Below, piece after piece: positions 10,902 to 19,806 of a DNA stretch of 51,758 nucleotides. The DNA comes from Ophiostoma sp. CBS 140.51 (Eukaryota > Ascomycota > Sordariomycetes > Ophiostomatales > Ophiostomataceae), in the NCBI GenBank assembly GCA_029298735.1, contig JANSLP010000242.1, positions 1-51,758 of the forward strand. Direction: 5' to 3'. Position numbers and translations under genes: made by a program. A model generated the notes under the pieces. The model was not told where the DNA came from and did no database searches. It saw only the letters and a list, made by a program, of their open reading frames with translations. Within the stretch, counting starts at the first letter, position 1; every line of letters begins with the position of its first letter.

Positions 10902-12248
10902 TTATACTTTCTTGCCTTGAGCGAGCAGTTCCGAGACCTTTGGCGGCAGGACAAGCGCACCCCGGTTGTTGCGGTGGTAGAAATCAACGAGAGTCAGTGC
11001 CGTCTTTTCGGGAAGGTCTTCGTGGATGAAGTGGCCGGCCTCAGGGAAAACTTGCAGTGCATATTTTCCCTGCATTTGACCAATGGTCAACTCCGTGTCA
11101 AGACGGTCTGTGCCAGCCAGCAGCAACAGCTTGCCACCACGCGCGCCCAAAAACTTCTTGCTGAGACCAACAAACCAGCCTTCCCAGAACGGCTGTGTAG
11201 CTCCCAGATCGGTTCGCCAGCACCACGGCTTGCGTTTTGTTCCGGCCTTGTCGCCGCCGGAAGGTGATGGTGGTGGCGGTCCACTGTCTTCGGATATAGA
11301 TGTGCTGTTTGTGTCGTTGTCGCCATTATCAGCTCCACCACTTTCCTTTCCACCCTCAGCATTGCTGTCTACCAACAAGGCCGGCACACTCGTCCGTGCA
11401 GAGGTCGCATTGCGGATCGTGCGTGACCGAATGTGCCACTCAATACCGTTCTCCAGTGTCGGAAACCCAGGCGGCCGTGTGCCCAAGTATGTTTGCATGC
11501 TCTGCAGCGCGTCCATGGCTGAACCTTCGACGACATCGAGCACGGCAAAGCCGAGCAGAGATGATGAGGTGGGCGTCGTGTTAAGGCGGCCCGAAAATGC
11601 CAAGTCTGTGACGACAGCACCACCCAGAGAATGGCCCACGAGGATGAGTGGCGGCAGCTCAGGCCAGTGCATTTGCGTTTGAGCGAGTCGGATAACAGCT
11701 AACAGGTCACTGCTGAGTGTAGCGAGGCTCAAGTCTTTGCCCAGATCACCGGGTGCTTTTGTCAAGCCGTGATCACGGGCATCAAGTGACAGAATTCCGG
11801 CCGAGGGTAGTCGTTTGCGAATCTCAGAGCCAACAACAGCAAACGACAGCCCCGACGAGCCCGCGCCGTGGTGCATGACAAACAGTGGCCCACTGCCCGT
11901 GGGAGAAGTCACATAGGCATGGTGTACAATGCCTCTGCCGTCGCCGGTATCGAGGAACAGCTCGCGCTCAAAAAAGGCCGTCCAAGGGATGGGCTCGAGA
12001 GTTCGGCCTCCACTTCCGCCTGTAGAACCACCACGGCTCCTTGCCGTGCCCTGTGGCCGGGCAAAGAGGTTCTGGCTGGCGGACGGTACGACAGTGCCCA
12101 TCGACGACGCAGACGATGCCGAGTCCGAGTCGAGGGATGTTCTGCCATCAGCAGCAACTTCTTCTTCCTCTTCGCCAATGCTGTTGCTGCTGTTGCCGCC
12201 CATGGCGTCCATCTTGGCCTTGGCCCACCGCCGCTGCAGCTCGCTCAT
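10902..12248 (-). CDS. PPE1: Protein phosphatase methylesterase 1 (PP2A demethylase)
   Basis: Serine alpha/beta hydrolase that removes the C-terminal methyl ester from the PP2A catalytic subunit and so controls holoenzyme assembly. It is a single exon of 448 residues. It starts at the conserved family N-terminus 'MSELQRRWAKAKMDAMG'. The oxyanion loop 'FVMHHGAGSSG', nucleophile elbow 'VGHSLGGA' (Ser about 207), acid 'LLAGTDRLD' (Asp about 381) and 'FPEAGHFIHED' (His about 406) form a complete triad. A low-complexity insert (about 297-340, with 'GPPPPSPSGG') sits in the cap region. The frame stays open upstream to a stop near 12501 but without an ATG; this includes a short repeat coding for Ala-Thr-Ala-Ser. 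The 12248 start is therefore preferred. Confidence 0.93.
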   Translation of the reverse strand: MSELQRRWAKAKMDAMGGNSSNSIGEEEEEVAADGRTSLDSDSASSASSMGTVVPSASQNLFARPQGTARSRGGSTGGSGGRTLEPIPWTAFFERELFLDTGDGRGIVHHAYVTSPTGSGPLFVMHHGAGSSGLSFAVVGSEIRKRLPSAGILSLDARDHGLTKAPGDLGKDLSLATLSSDLLAVIRLAQTQMHWPELPPLILVGHSLGGAVVTDLAFSGRLNTTPTSSSLLGFAVLDVVEGSAMDALQSMQTYLGTRPPGFPTLENGIEWHIRSRTIRNATSARTSVPALLVDSNAEGGKESGGADNGDNDTNSTSISEDSGPPPPSPSGGDKAGTKRKPWCWRTDLGATQPFWEGWFVGLSKKFLGARGGKLLLLAGTDRLDTELTIGQMQGKYALQVFPEAGHFIHEDLPEKTALTLVDFYHRNNRGALVLPPKVSELLAQGKKV

Positions 12249-12847
12249 AGCTTTGACTGTGACGGCTGTGGGAGCCAAAGACGAAGAAGAAGACTGTGAC
12301 TGCTGTTGAGATGGTGGTACTGGATTTGAAATGGCCGAAGCTGTGGCCGAAGCTGTGGCCACTTTTGGCGGAGAGCTCGCGGATGGGGACGCCAGGATGG
12401 GCAGGACCGTGTGGCGGGGCCGTGCGGTTTCGAGCTCAGTCTCAGTTGTCCTTGTCGTAGTATGTATCGAATGAACTCTAAGAGACCTGCGTCTATGGTG
12501 TCACAGGCGTTGTGTTGCTGTAAGCTGTCAAGTGAAGTTGTGTCGAGTGAAGTTGTTTGTAAGTGGGCAGTTTGCTGTGGTGGGGCGACGCTTTGATTTC
12601 CTACAAAATGTCAATGTAGGGAAGTAGCGCCTGTCGTACGTCAGAATTGCGCTATTGAGACAGCTTCGACAGTTAGCGCTTAAGAAATTGAGTTACAGAA
12701 CCTACTAGGCCTAACAGCCGCTAATCGACAGGGGCATCTTCACATGCATCCAATTGTTTACTTCATATACTACTCAATTAATGTAAACTATGGGTAGATT
12801 CACAACTAGATGCATAATTCAGTATTACGGGAGACACTATGGTCTCT
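12249..12847. other. Intergenic: PPE1 promoter and GLY1 3' region
   Basis: About 600 bp lie between two minus-strand genes. The part next to PPE1 (12249-12500) stays open in the PPE1 frame without an ATG and is probably 5' leader. The rest is AT-rich GLY1 3' region. No further gene is seen. Confidence 0.5.
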
Positions 12848-14092
12848 TTACTGTTGCGTCGGATACATCGATTGACCAGAGGCGGCCGACTCAGACGTAG
12901 CCTCCTTCTCAGCCGTCGGCGTTGCCGTCTTGCCCTCGAGAACCTTTGTAAAGATACGCTCGAGCTTCGGCACAACCGTCTCCCGGTTCTGGTAGATCTG
13001 GTAGTTGATAACCATCCGGTTGCCAAAGATCTTGAGACCCTCGACCTCGGCCTGCTCTGCCAGCTCATTGTAGCCAGTGCCCGTCGCCTCCAGGTCCACC
13101 CACAACATATTCGTATCGACAGGGTACAGCAGCTTACCGCCCCGGTCCGTCCACATCTTGCTAATCTCCTTGGCCAGCGTGTGCGTGTGCCGCAGCAGAC
13201 CGCCCTCACCATTGGGGCCCGTGCCAAACGTCTCGTCGACGGCCACACGCGCCGGCGCTGCAATGACACCGGCCTGTCGCAGACCACCGCCAATGGACTT
13301 GCGGATCCATGTGGCATGGCGAATGTCTTCCTCGGAGCCGACCAGAACACTGCCAATGGGTGCGCCCAGGCCCTTGGAGAAGCAGAGCGTGACAGTGTCG
13401 AAGCACGCTGCAAAATCGGACAGGCTGCCGGCGCCCGAGGCCACAGCCTCCCACAGCCGTGCCCCGTCGCAGTGCATCTTGATGCCGTGGGACCGTGCCC
13501 ACTCGGAGATGCGGCGGACCTCAGCGAGCGGCATGAGCACGCCGTTGATTGTGTTCTCGAGACTGATGACGCGAGTCGTGCAGTCGTGCACGTCGGTGCC
13601 CGTGACGGCGTTGGCCTTGACGTCTTCGAGCGTCAGGTAGATGCCGTTCTTAGGAATGACCACCTGCAGCATGGCACCCGTCAGCGACGACACACCGCCT
13701 GCCTCGTACTTGAAGATGTGCGACTGGCGGTCACACAGCACGGCGTGTGGCGGCTGCTTCAGGAGTGTGCGCAGGGCCACCTGGTTGCCCATTGTGCCCG
13801 ACAGCACCAGCAGACCGGCCTCCTTGCCGGCGAGCTTGGCGCAGTGGTTCTCGAGGTCGATGGTCGTTGTGTCCTCACGGAACACGTCGTCCAGCAGTGT
13901 GCAGTTCTGGATCGCCTTCAACATGTTGGCTGTGGGCGTGGTCATGACGTCGCCTAAAGCGGGGGCACGGGGTTAGAATTTGTGTGCACGGAGCTTGCCG
14001 GACCGGCCAAATCACAGGGAGCACTCACTACGCAGATCGTAGCCGCCGGCGCCGGCAGCGCCGACCCATCTCGTCTCGGGCTGTGCCGCCAT
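12848..14092 (-). CDS. GLY1: L-threonine aldolase (PLP enzyme), 2 exons
   Basis: Pyridoxal-phosphate enzyme that splits threonine or allo-threonine into glycine and acetaldehyde and supplies cytosolic glycine. Exon 1 is 14029-14092 and exon 2 is 12848-13953. The 75-bp intron (13954-14028, GTGAGT..TTTAG) falls inside a Ser codon and restores the family motif 'LRSDVMTTPT'. The product is 389 residues. Landmarks are 'GKEAGLLVLSGTMGNQVAL', the cofactor-stacking His in 'RQSHIF' (about 100), 'HCDGARLWEA' (Asp about 184) and the PLP-lysine motif 'CFSKGLGAPIGS' (Lys about 215). The C-terminal 27 residues are a low-complexity extension. Splice-like signals upstream suggest an interrupted 5' leader (see findings). 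Confidence 0.96.
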
Positions 14093-16052
14093 GTTGGACT
14101 GTTGTCGTCGGCTTGGTATAGAACGGAAAAGACGGCGGTTTGTGATGTCTGGAGTTGTTAGTTGTTGCTGCTCTTCTGGTATCCCACCCACAGATAACAC
14201 AGAGAGGGGTAGCCACTGCCACCCTATTATACAAAGGGGTGTCCTGCAGATGCAAGAAACACGCAATCAAGATGCAAGCATGTTATCGTGTGTTATCAAA
14301 AGAATTCAAGAAAACTCACCGAAGCCGGACCCTCTGATAAGGCACGATCTATGCTGTGTTGTCTGTGCTGGTGATACTGGAATCAGAGTCGTTTGTCAGC
14401 CGTCGTTACTCGCGTATGATGTCAGAATGTCTCATCTGTTTTCTGTTGTTGAAAGGATGCAAAAGTGGAACAAAAGAAACAGATCAAAACAATACATGAC
14501 ACAAGACGTACCTGCAAAACGGCCTGTCAATGAGCTCGATTGCCAGCCGAGCGCCTTCCATCGGCCCAGGCCACGAACTACCGGTGTTCGACTCATCGGG
14601 GAGGGGGACTGCAGATTTGGGGGGAAGGTGGGAGTTGACGCAATGGGCCGGTCTAGGCGAAGGAAAGAGCGAACAAAAGAAACACAAAAGGAAAGTTACT
14701 CTCGCTGCGTTGGAGGGGTTGTCACCGGTTGTTGCTCGCGGTTGGAAGTACCTTCCCAGTTGAGAAAGCGCACCATGGCGGCAAGAAGTGGGGCGCTGAA
14801 GACAGTTGGATAATGGATGGAAAGAGCTGTGGGGAACGCGACCGCGTATCGAGAAGCCGGGGCAGGCGCAACCCGTGTTTAAAACCGTTTGGAATGAGCT
14901 ATCAATTGGAATCACTTTACAACTGTCAATGGTTCTATGGATTCTAAATGCGGCAACACAACATCTTCAAGACTGGTAGCCAAATGTATTAAATTCAGAA
15001 ACAAACATCAAAAGTGGTCAACCCCAATCCTGTGCCATCAAACACAACTCTGTGGCATCTTCCGCTGTTGCCCGCCTCATGAAATTTTCAAGCTTTTAAT
15101 CTCAAATGGGTGCACGTTCGTTACACTTGTTTCGTTTAAAAGAGCATGGGTGCAACACAGCCCACGTTGCGTGCTTGTGGGGGAAGTGACGAACGACGCG
15201 CCCTCCGTTGGCCTTGGCCATAACAGCCGTGAGCTTATCTTACGAAATTGATGACCCGTGCGTTGCTGATCTGCACTTCCCCTGCACTTGCCTAGTTTAC
15301 CAATCAGTGCCTTCTTGATCACCGAAGTTAACTATTCTCACTATGTAATTACCTGCCGTCGGAGCCCCAGTAAGAATTTGCTCGACCGTTGGCTCTTTCC
15401 ATACTGGCTGCGTACACTGTTTTTCACAGTACCTTCACATGCTGGAAATAGGGCAGTTCTTTTGCTTGCTATTTTCATTCCCCTAATTTTTTCTACTTGG
15501 GAAGGCGCGCAGGCGCTCCTCACCTAATTAACGTGCCGCGCCTACGCCCCCCCCTTGTTTCTGGGGTGCGGCGCGGCGGCTTTCCTGCCAACTTTGCGTC
15601 AATCTGGTCTTGGTGGTCTTTCCTTCTCAATTCCAAGCAAAAGGCCTTCCATCTTTTCTACTTCTTTTCGAAATCTCGCGATGTCTTGACAGTTTACACG
15701 ACTTTCCTCCGTTTCCCTCACCTTTTTGGCTCCTTCGAATCCCACTCTCCTCCATTATTACGCGACAATAACCCAAACGCGCCCGCTTTTCTCGCTTTTT
15801 GGGGGTTGCGCTCAAAGTCTTGGCAATCCCAAACTTTCAGCGCAAAGGCCCAAAGCCTACCAAGGCGCTTCGTCTCAAAGCAGACTCGACTCGACTCAGT
15901 TCCCCAAATCACTGCCGCCCGATCCGAGCGAGCAGTCCATTGGAAATTGGGGGGCTTGGCCTTCTTTTGGAGTTATTGGGGCTCAACGCGAACGAATACG
16001 AAGGAAGGCATTACGTGAAGGAATACTCTTGTAAGAAGAGGAGGAAGCAGAG
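14093..16052. promoter_or_regulatory. Divergent intergenic region of GLY1 and the GT17 gene
   Basis: About 2 kb lie between start codons facing away from each other. The GLY1 side (about 14093-14570) shows paired donor- and acceptor-like sites on the minus strand that suggest spliced leader exons. The GT17 side (about 15480-16050) is pyrimidine-rich and probably transcribed leader. The middle, about 14900-15480, shows nothing I recognise. The open frames on both strands here lack conserved motifs. Confidence 0.45.
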
Positions 16053-17279
16053 ATGCGCCTTTTGGTGCCTGCACCTCTCGGTCCAGGCCGAGCCATCAGG
16101 ACTTACATCATTGTTCTGGCTGGATTGATCGTGACCTGGTGTCTTTGGAATGGGGATACGGGTGCTGGTGTCTACGATTTGGGGCCATCGGGCAAGAGTA
16201 ACATCGACAGCTTAGCATCGGCCAATGCTGTCTGCAAAGCCCATGGCTGGCGGCCTTTTGTTCCTCAAAAATATCACGGTGCAGCACCGCGGCCACGCAA
16301 AGTCTACGACCTGTGCATGGTCAATGCCGAGCTTGACTGGCTTGAGATCCGCCTGAACACGACCTATGATGAAGTCGACTACTTTGTGATCGTCGAAGGT
16401 GCCAAGACGTTTACGGGCCTTGAAAAGCCTTTGACGATCCACGACAATTGGGACCGCTTCGCGCCCTACCACGCCAAGATGCTCTACCACGAGCTGCAGT
16501 ACCCGGCCAACTTCAACCCGCCACGCGCTTGGGACCGCGAAGACCTGCAGCGCAACGCCATGTTCCTGCAGGTATTGGGTCCTGGCGCCACGGTTGCGAC
16601 TCCTGATGCTAAGATTGATGTCAGCAAGCCCGGCGGTGGCATCCCTCTGGAAGCCCTCCCTCACCAGGGCGATGTCCTGGTGGTTGCCGATGTCGACGAG
16701 ATCCCGCGTCCCGAGACGCTGCGCGCTCTCCGCCTGTGCCAGTTCCCTCGCCGCCTCACCCTGCGCAGCCAGTTTTACTACTACAGCTTCCAGTTCCGCC
16801 ACCAGGGTCCTGAATGGGCACACCCGCAGGCCACATTTTACGATGGCCCCGGAAACACGGTGCTGCCCGTCAACCTGCGCAACGGCGACGGTCGGCGCGG
16901 CGGTGACGCCAAGAGTCTGATTGGCCGCCTGTTTCAGCTCATCTTCGCGCCCTTTACAATCTGGGCGCGCCATGAAGACACAGCCGACATGCCCAATGCC
17001 GGCTGGCACTGCTCGTCGTGCTATGCCACGATGGGCGAGCTGATGCACAAGCTCGAGAGCGTCTCGCACGTGTGGATGAACCACGAGTTCTTCCGCAACA
17101 AGGAACGTGCTGCCCATCACGTGCGTCTTGGTATTGACCTGTGGGACCGTGAGAGCGAAAAGTACGACCGCATCGACAACAACACAGATGTGCCAAGTTT
17201 CTTGCTGGCACAGCCCGACCGCTACCGCTACCTAATGAACCGTGACGGTGACTCGGCTGGGTTCATCGACTATCCTTAA
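16053..17279 (+). CDS. Glycosyltransferase family 17 (MGAT3-like) type II membrane protein
   Basis: Predicted Golgi-type enzyme of the family whose animal member adds the bisecting N-acetylglucosamine (beta-1,4) to N-glycans. It is a single exon of 408 residues. A short basic cytosolic tail is followed by one membrane anchor (about residues 16-32, 'TYIIVLAGLIVTWCLW') and a lumenal catalytic domain. Family features are 'VYDLCMVNAELDWLEIRL', 'DEVDYFVIVEGAKTFTG', the metal-binding 'VADVDEIPRPE' (acidic triad 213-216), 'FYYYSFQ' and 'GWHCSSCYATMGE'. The ATG at 16053 is chosen because it gives the anchor directly. The fungal acceptor substrate is not known to me, since these fungi do not make the complex N-glycans used by the animal enzyme. 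The gene is convergent with the bZIP gene. Confidence 0.9.
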   Translation: MRLLVPAPLGPGRAIRTYIIVLAGLIVTWCLWNGDTGAGVYDLGPSGKSNIDSLASANAVCKAHGWRPFVPQKYHGAAPRPRKVYDLCMVNAELDWLEIRLNTTYDEVDYFVIVEGAKTFTGLEKPLTIHDNWDRFAPYHAKMLYHELQYPANFNPPRAWDREDLQRNAMFLQVLGPGATVATPDAKIDVSKPGGGIPLEALPHQGDVLVVADVDEIPRPETLRALRLCQFPRRLTLRSQFYYYSFQFRHQGPEWAHPQATFYDGPGNTVLPVNLRNGDGRRGGDAKSLIGRLFQLIFAPFTIWARHEDTADMPNAGWHCSSCYATMGELMHKLESVSHVWMNHEFFRNKERAAHHVRLGIDLWDRESEKYDRIDNNTDVPSFLLAQPDRYRYLMNRDGDSAGFIDYP

Positions 17280-17690
17280 TATGACTGCGTTGGAAAACAC
17301 AAACGGCGTTCGGGTTTTCTTGGGCTTTGTTGGATACTCATTTTGGTTGCTCTTTTGAATGGGATTCTTTTGGTTTTATGTATGGAATACAGGTTATCAG
17401 CGATGCTCCTACACCATGGGTAATATGATACACAGAGAGCTACGGGATAGATGTGGCGTTAATGGGGCTTGATATTCAATGCCGTGTTTGATCGGTTTGG
17501 TTACAATTATTGTGTCTCGTCGCAAGTGGACGATAGCTTTGGAATAAAATTGAATGAAATTGGATGATAGATCAAATGTTCAAAACGCAAAACTAAAACT
17601 AAAACTCTATCGTGTGTTGGATAAACCAATAAAAAAGCAGTCGTAAGATCCCGAACAAAACATGGCAAACATCAAAAATGCAATTAATCA

Positions 17691-17718
17691 GAAATAGGAA
17701 ATAGGAAATAGGAAATAG
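17691..17718 (+). repeat. Tandem repeat GAAATAG x4
   Basis: Four perfect copies of the 7-base unit GAAATAG are followed by a partial ATAG copy. They sit in the 3' intergenic space between two convergent genes. This is a minisatellite-like tract with no clear function. Confidence 0.95.
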
Positions 17719-17838
17719 ATAGATGAAAGAAGAAGAAAGAAAATCCAAAGAAGATCCACAGTGAAGAGAAAAGTGGAAAGGGAAAGAAGAGAAAGAGAAA
17801 GAGAAAGAGGAAAGAAAAGAATGAAAAATAAAAAGTGA
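17719..17838 (+). repeat. Polypurine tract, GAAA-rich
   Basis: About 120 bases are almost entirely A and G on the plus strand, including a run of GAGAAA-type units near 17788-17815. It lies in the bZIP gene's 3' region, where the bZIP transcript would read it as a polypyrimidine stretch. Confidence 0.8.
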
Positions 17839-17871
17839 ACACCAAATGACAGGGACTACCACATCCAGTCA

Positions 17872-19806
17872 TCACCGTGCTGCCGCAAAGTCGTTGGTCT
17901 GAGTACCCGAAGCGTTGATAGTCAGGTCGTTGGGTGAGACCGTGGCCGGCGCCGCCTGTTGAGGAAGCATGGTCGGGATGGCAGAGGCGGCACCGATAAA
18001 TGAGCGTGCCGCACCGGCCTTCTCCTCGGCCACCATGACCGGCTCCACCACTCGTTGCACCACACTCTCAAAGGCCTCGCGCTCCATGACGGCACCAAAG
18101 TACAAGCACCGCACGACACCGACAAACTCGCGCTTGAGGGCCGTGAGGACGTCGAGACGCAACAGGATGGAGAGCGGGTAGCGCGCGGCGAGCTCGAACC
18201 AGGCCTGCACGGGCGCCAGCTCCATCTCGGAGATGGGGTTGAGCGAGACGGCAAGACCATAGAGCGTCTGCAGGGTGATGTCGGGCGCCTGCCAAGTCAA
18301 ACCCTGGGAGGCCTGGTGAGCCTGCATGTGGTTGGCGGTCGACTCTGGGTTCTCGGGCTCCGTGTTGGTGATGAATGCGGTCATATCCTTGGCGGACGTC
18401 TCAATGGACGAGAAGACACCCGAAGGCGCCTCACGTAAGAACAAGTTTGTGGCCATCAAGGCGTGACCGCTGTCGGCACAGATCTCAGCATCGGGCTCGT
18501 GGAACTGGTGACCAGCGTGGCCCCAGCAGACGTGTTCCAGGGCAAGAACAAAGTTGATGACTTGGTGTGTTTGGGCGACAGTCAGGTTCGGCAGGATGTA
18601 GGCCGTGGCGGAGAGCTGTTGGCCTGCACCGCTTCCGGCTTCGGCAACGACATCGCTATTCGGAGGTGCAGAAGCTAGGTCCGTGTGGAAGTTGGGTGTG
18701 AAGCCCGGGTCGAGCGGCGACACTGCCGGAATAGATGTGACAGGGAAGCCGGAATTGCCCTCATCCGCTGTAAGCGGGCTGTTGAACTCGGGTGCAGGTG
18801 CCGTTGTCGTCGTGGTCGCATTGTGGTCGAGACTCGAGATCTGGTAGACCGGGTTACCAATGGCCTCGTCCATGACGATGCTGACCGTGATGTCGTCTAG
18901 ATCGATGCCGTCAAAGATGGATGTCGGGCTGTCCATGCTCTCGCCGCTTTCAAGGCCGCTACTGACGGTGCCACTAGGCGAGGTGGCGGTCGTGCTCTGG
19001 AACTGCGAGCCATCGGTTGATGAGATCGACAAGGGCGAGAACGATGCAGCCACATTGTCGACGCTATTGATGGGTGTCGTCGTGGATTGTTGTCCCGAGT
19101 ATTGGACAGGCGGTGCCGGTGTGATTTGAAGTTGTGGCACATCTGTCATCATGGTGTCCATTCCTCCTCCTCCTACTCCTCCCCCGAATCCGCTGCCCAC
19201 ACCTCCGGGTGCAACGGCCACCACTCCGGCCCCGACATTGACACCGCCGCGGTCGTTCCTGACCATGGTGACGACACCCAGCTGGACCCGAATGGCTTCG
19301 TTGTCCTTCTGGATGGTCCGCATGTCCTGCTCCGCAGTGGTAATCAGGTCGCGCAGCATGTCGATGTCAAGCTCTAGTTGGCGCATATAGTCTGCCTTTC
19401 GCTTTCGGTGCTGGATCTGGGCGCGTCTGACTTGCGCCCGCCGAATCTGAGCCTTCTCTTTGGCGGTGCGCTGCTGAGGTCCTGTTCCTGACCCATGTAA
19501 AGAATTTGCGTCTTCTGGTCCGCCCGAAGACGAGCCGCCTTCTTCACCTTGTGCTCGTGACGCTTCTTCCGCGTCAGCTCCACTGCCACCACCGCGGCCA
19601 CTATGACTACTGCGACCACCATCTTGATTGTCGTCGTCGGATGTTTTCGAGTTGGAGTCTTTGTTGTTGGTGCCGGAGCGTTTCTTTGCGTTGCGTGCTT
19701 TGCTAATGCGAGGTACTGTGAGTTGTTTGTTAGTCTTGCTGGGCGAGACCATTTGCTGTTGGGCTTGTTGGGCTTGTTGGGCTTGTTGTGATGTTTGATA
19801 GATCAT
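17872..19806 (-). CDS. Atypical fungal bZIP transcription factor
   Basis: Predicted nuclear DNA-binding regulator of 644 residues in a single exon. The N-terminus has a Gln/Ala repeat (residues 7-18, encoded by 12-base repeats), then a Ser/Gly/Asp-rich stretch. The bZIP region has the basic part 'AQIRRAQVRRAQIQHRKRK' (about 119-137) and a zipper at about 141-176 ('LELDIDMLRDLI...IQKDNEAIRVQL'). The Asn that is nearly invariant in bZIP basic regions is replaced (Val by my alignment). The middle is low-complexity. The C-terminal half has a conserved-looking helical region ('INFVLALEHVCWGHAGHQF', 'GHALMATNLFLREAPSGVFS') of a type found in fungal bZIP proteins. The sequence GACTAAC..CTCACAG near the N-terminus looks like an intron 3' end, but I find no matching donor, so the uninterrupted frame is kept. 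I cannot name a target pathway. Confidence 0.85.
   Translation of the reverse strand: MIYQTSQQAQQAQQAQQQMVSPSKTNKQLTVPRISKARNAKKRSGTNNKDSNSKTSDDDNQDGGRSSHSGRGGGSGADAEEASRAQGEEGGSSSGGPEDANSLHGSGTGPQQRTAKEKAQIRRAQVRRAQIQHRKRKADYMRQLELDIDMLRDLITTAEQDMRTIQKDNEAIRVQLGVVTMVRNDRGGVNVGAGVVAVAPGGVGSGFGGGVGGGGMDTMMTDVPQLQITPAPPVQYSGQQSTTTPINSVDNVAASFSPLSISSTDGSQFQSTTATSPSGTVSSGLESGESMDSPTSIFDGIDLDDITVSIVMDEAIGNPVYQISSLDHNATTTTTAPAPEFNSPLTADEGNSGFPVTSIPAVSPLDPGFTPNFHTDLASAPPNSDVVAEAGSGAGQQLSATAYILPNLTVAQTHQVINFVLALEHVCWGHAGHQFHEPDAEICADSGHALMATNLFLREAPSGVFSSIETSAKDMTAFITNTEPENPESTANHMQAHQASQGLTWQAPDITLQTLYGLAVSLNPISEMELAPVQAWFELAARYPLSILLRLDVLTALKREFVGVVRCLYFGAVMEREAFESVVQRVVEPVMVAEEKAGAARSFIGAASAIPTMLPQQAAPATVSPNDLTINASGTQTNDFAAAR

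Larger units (their letters stand above)
17280..17871. other. Convergent 3' regions of the GT17 and bZIP genes
   Basis: This AT-rich spacer of about 590 bp holds both 3' untranslated regions. It contains the heptamer repeat at 17691-17718 and a purine-rich tract at about 17719-17838. No coding potential is seen. Confidence 0.6.

Noticed and set aside
14091..14813. 240-codon plus-strand open frame opposite the GLY1 leader
   Set aside because: It has no recognisable motif, random-looking composition with many Cys and Arg, and overlaps the GLY1 first exon and leader on the other strand.
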